Source: Verrucomicrobiales bacterium (GTDB lineage: Bacteria; Verrucomicrobiota; Verrucomicrobiia; Verrucomicrobiales; V1-33). From it: 5,403 nt of DNA. The stretch spans positions 1 through 5,403 of the forward strand of contig JALRGF010000423.1 in the NCBI GenBank assembly GCA_023253495.1. Reading direction: 5' to 3'. This document shows, piece after piece, positions 5,347 through 5,403 of the stretch (position 1 is its first letter; each line of letters begins with the position of its first letter). A program made the position numbers and the translations under genes. The notes under the pieces were generated by a model, which worked only from the letters and a program-made list of their open reading frames with translations, was not told where the DNA came from and ran no database searches.

Positions 5347-5403
5347 CGTGGGTCGCCGTCCCGTGGTGGGGGCGGGGCCCTTCATCGGGGACGGCGACCC
5401 ACG
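5347..5403. repeat. Perfect 16-bp inverted repeat with 25-nt loop at the window edge, REP/MITE-like
   Basis: Left arm CGTGGGTCGCCGTCCC (5347-5362) and right arm GGGACGGCGACCCACG (5388-5403) are exact reverse complements. The right arm touches the last base of the window, so the palindrome may be longer. The loop (5363-5387) is G-rich. No T-run follows within the window. Together with the hairpin at 5311-5327 it has the look of a dispersed palindromic element; whether it recurs in the genome cannot be seen here. Confidence 0.75.

Overview
The window is high-GC bacterial DNA. It most likely comes from the Verrucomicrobiota (Verrucomicrobiae/Opitutae type); this is inferred from several independent traits, not from a database match. 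The strongest is a perfect 14-bp palindrome, TGTTC-N4-GAACA, directly in front of lexA. That is the LexA-binding motif I recall being described for the Verrucomicrobia, and it differs from the Proteobacterial CTG-N10-CAG and the Gram-positive CGAAC-N4-GTTCG boxes. A PEP-CTERM protein and a PQQ-type beta-propeller remnant fit the same group.

Layout. Minus strand, 1-2465: three tightly packed genes read leftward from a divergent promoter region. They are a secreted TPR-repeat protein (2465-1560), a Tat-exported D-alanyl-D-alanine carboxypeptidase of family S11 (1563-724, overlapping the TPR gene by 4 nt as ATGA), and the N-terminal half of a BioF-type 8-amino-7-oxononanoate synthase (655 to the window edge). 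Plus strand, 2505-3113: lexA, the SOS repressor. Only 39 bp separate it from the TPR gene, and the LexA operator lies in that gap, so LexA very probably controls itself and may also touch the leftward cell-wall/biotin operon. Minus strand, 3705-3275: a compact HicBA-type toxin-antitoxin pair, antitoxin first, with a 4-nt ATGA overlap. Plus strand, 3942-4856: a secreted PEP-CTERM protein with an N-terminal signal peptide and a C-terminal VPEP/transmembrane/Arg tail. At 4858-5090 lies a broken fragment of a PQQ-like beta-propeller gene whose reading frame is split by a period-8 tandem duplication. Minus strand, 5227-5153: tRNA-Glu(UUC) with an encoded CCA. The right edge (5300-5403) holds two strong inverted repeats that look like an intergenic palindromic element.

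The left half (bioF, dacA, TPR gene, lexA) reads as core chromosome. From 3114 rightward the content is accessory: toxin-antitoxin, cell-surface protein, gene debris beside a tRNA 3' end, and palindromic repeats. I see no wholly new system. The most informative items are the lexA operator in a very short divergent region, the reconstructable PQQ pseudogene, and the palindromic element at the right edge.
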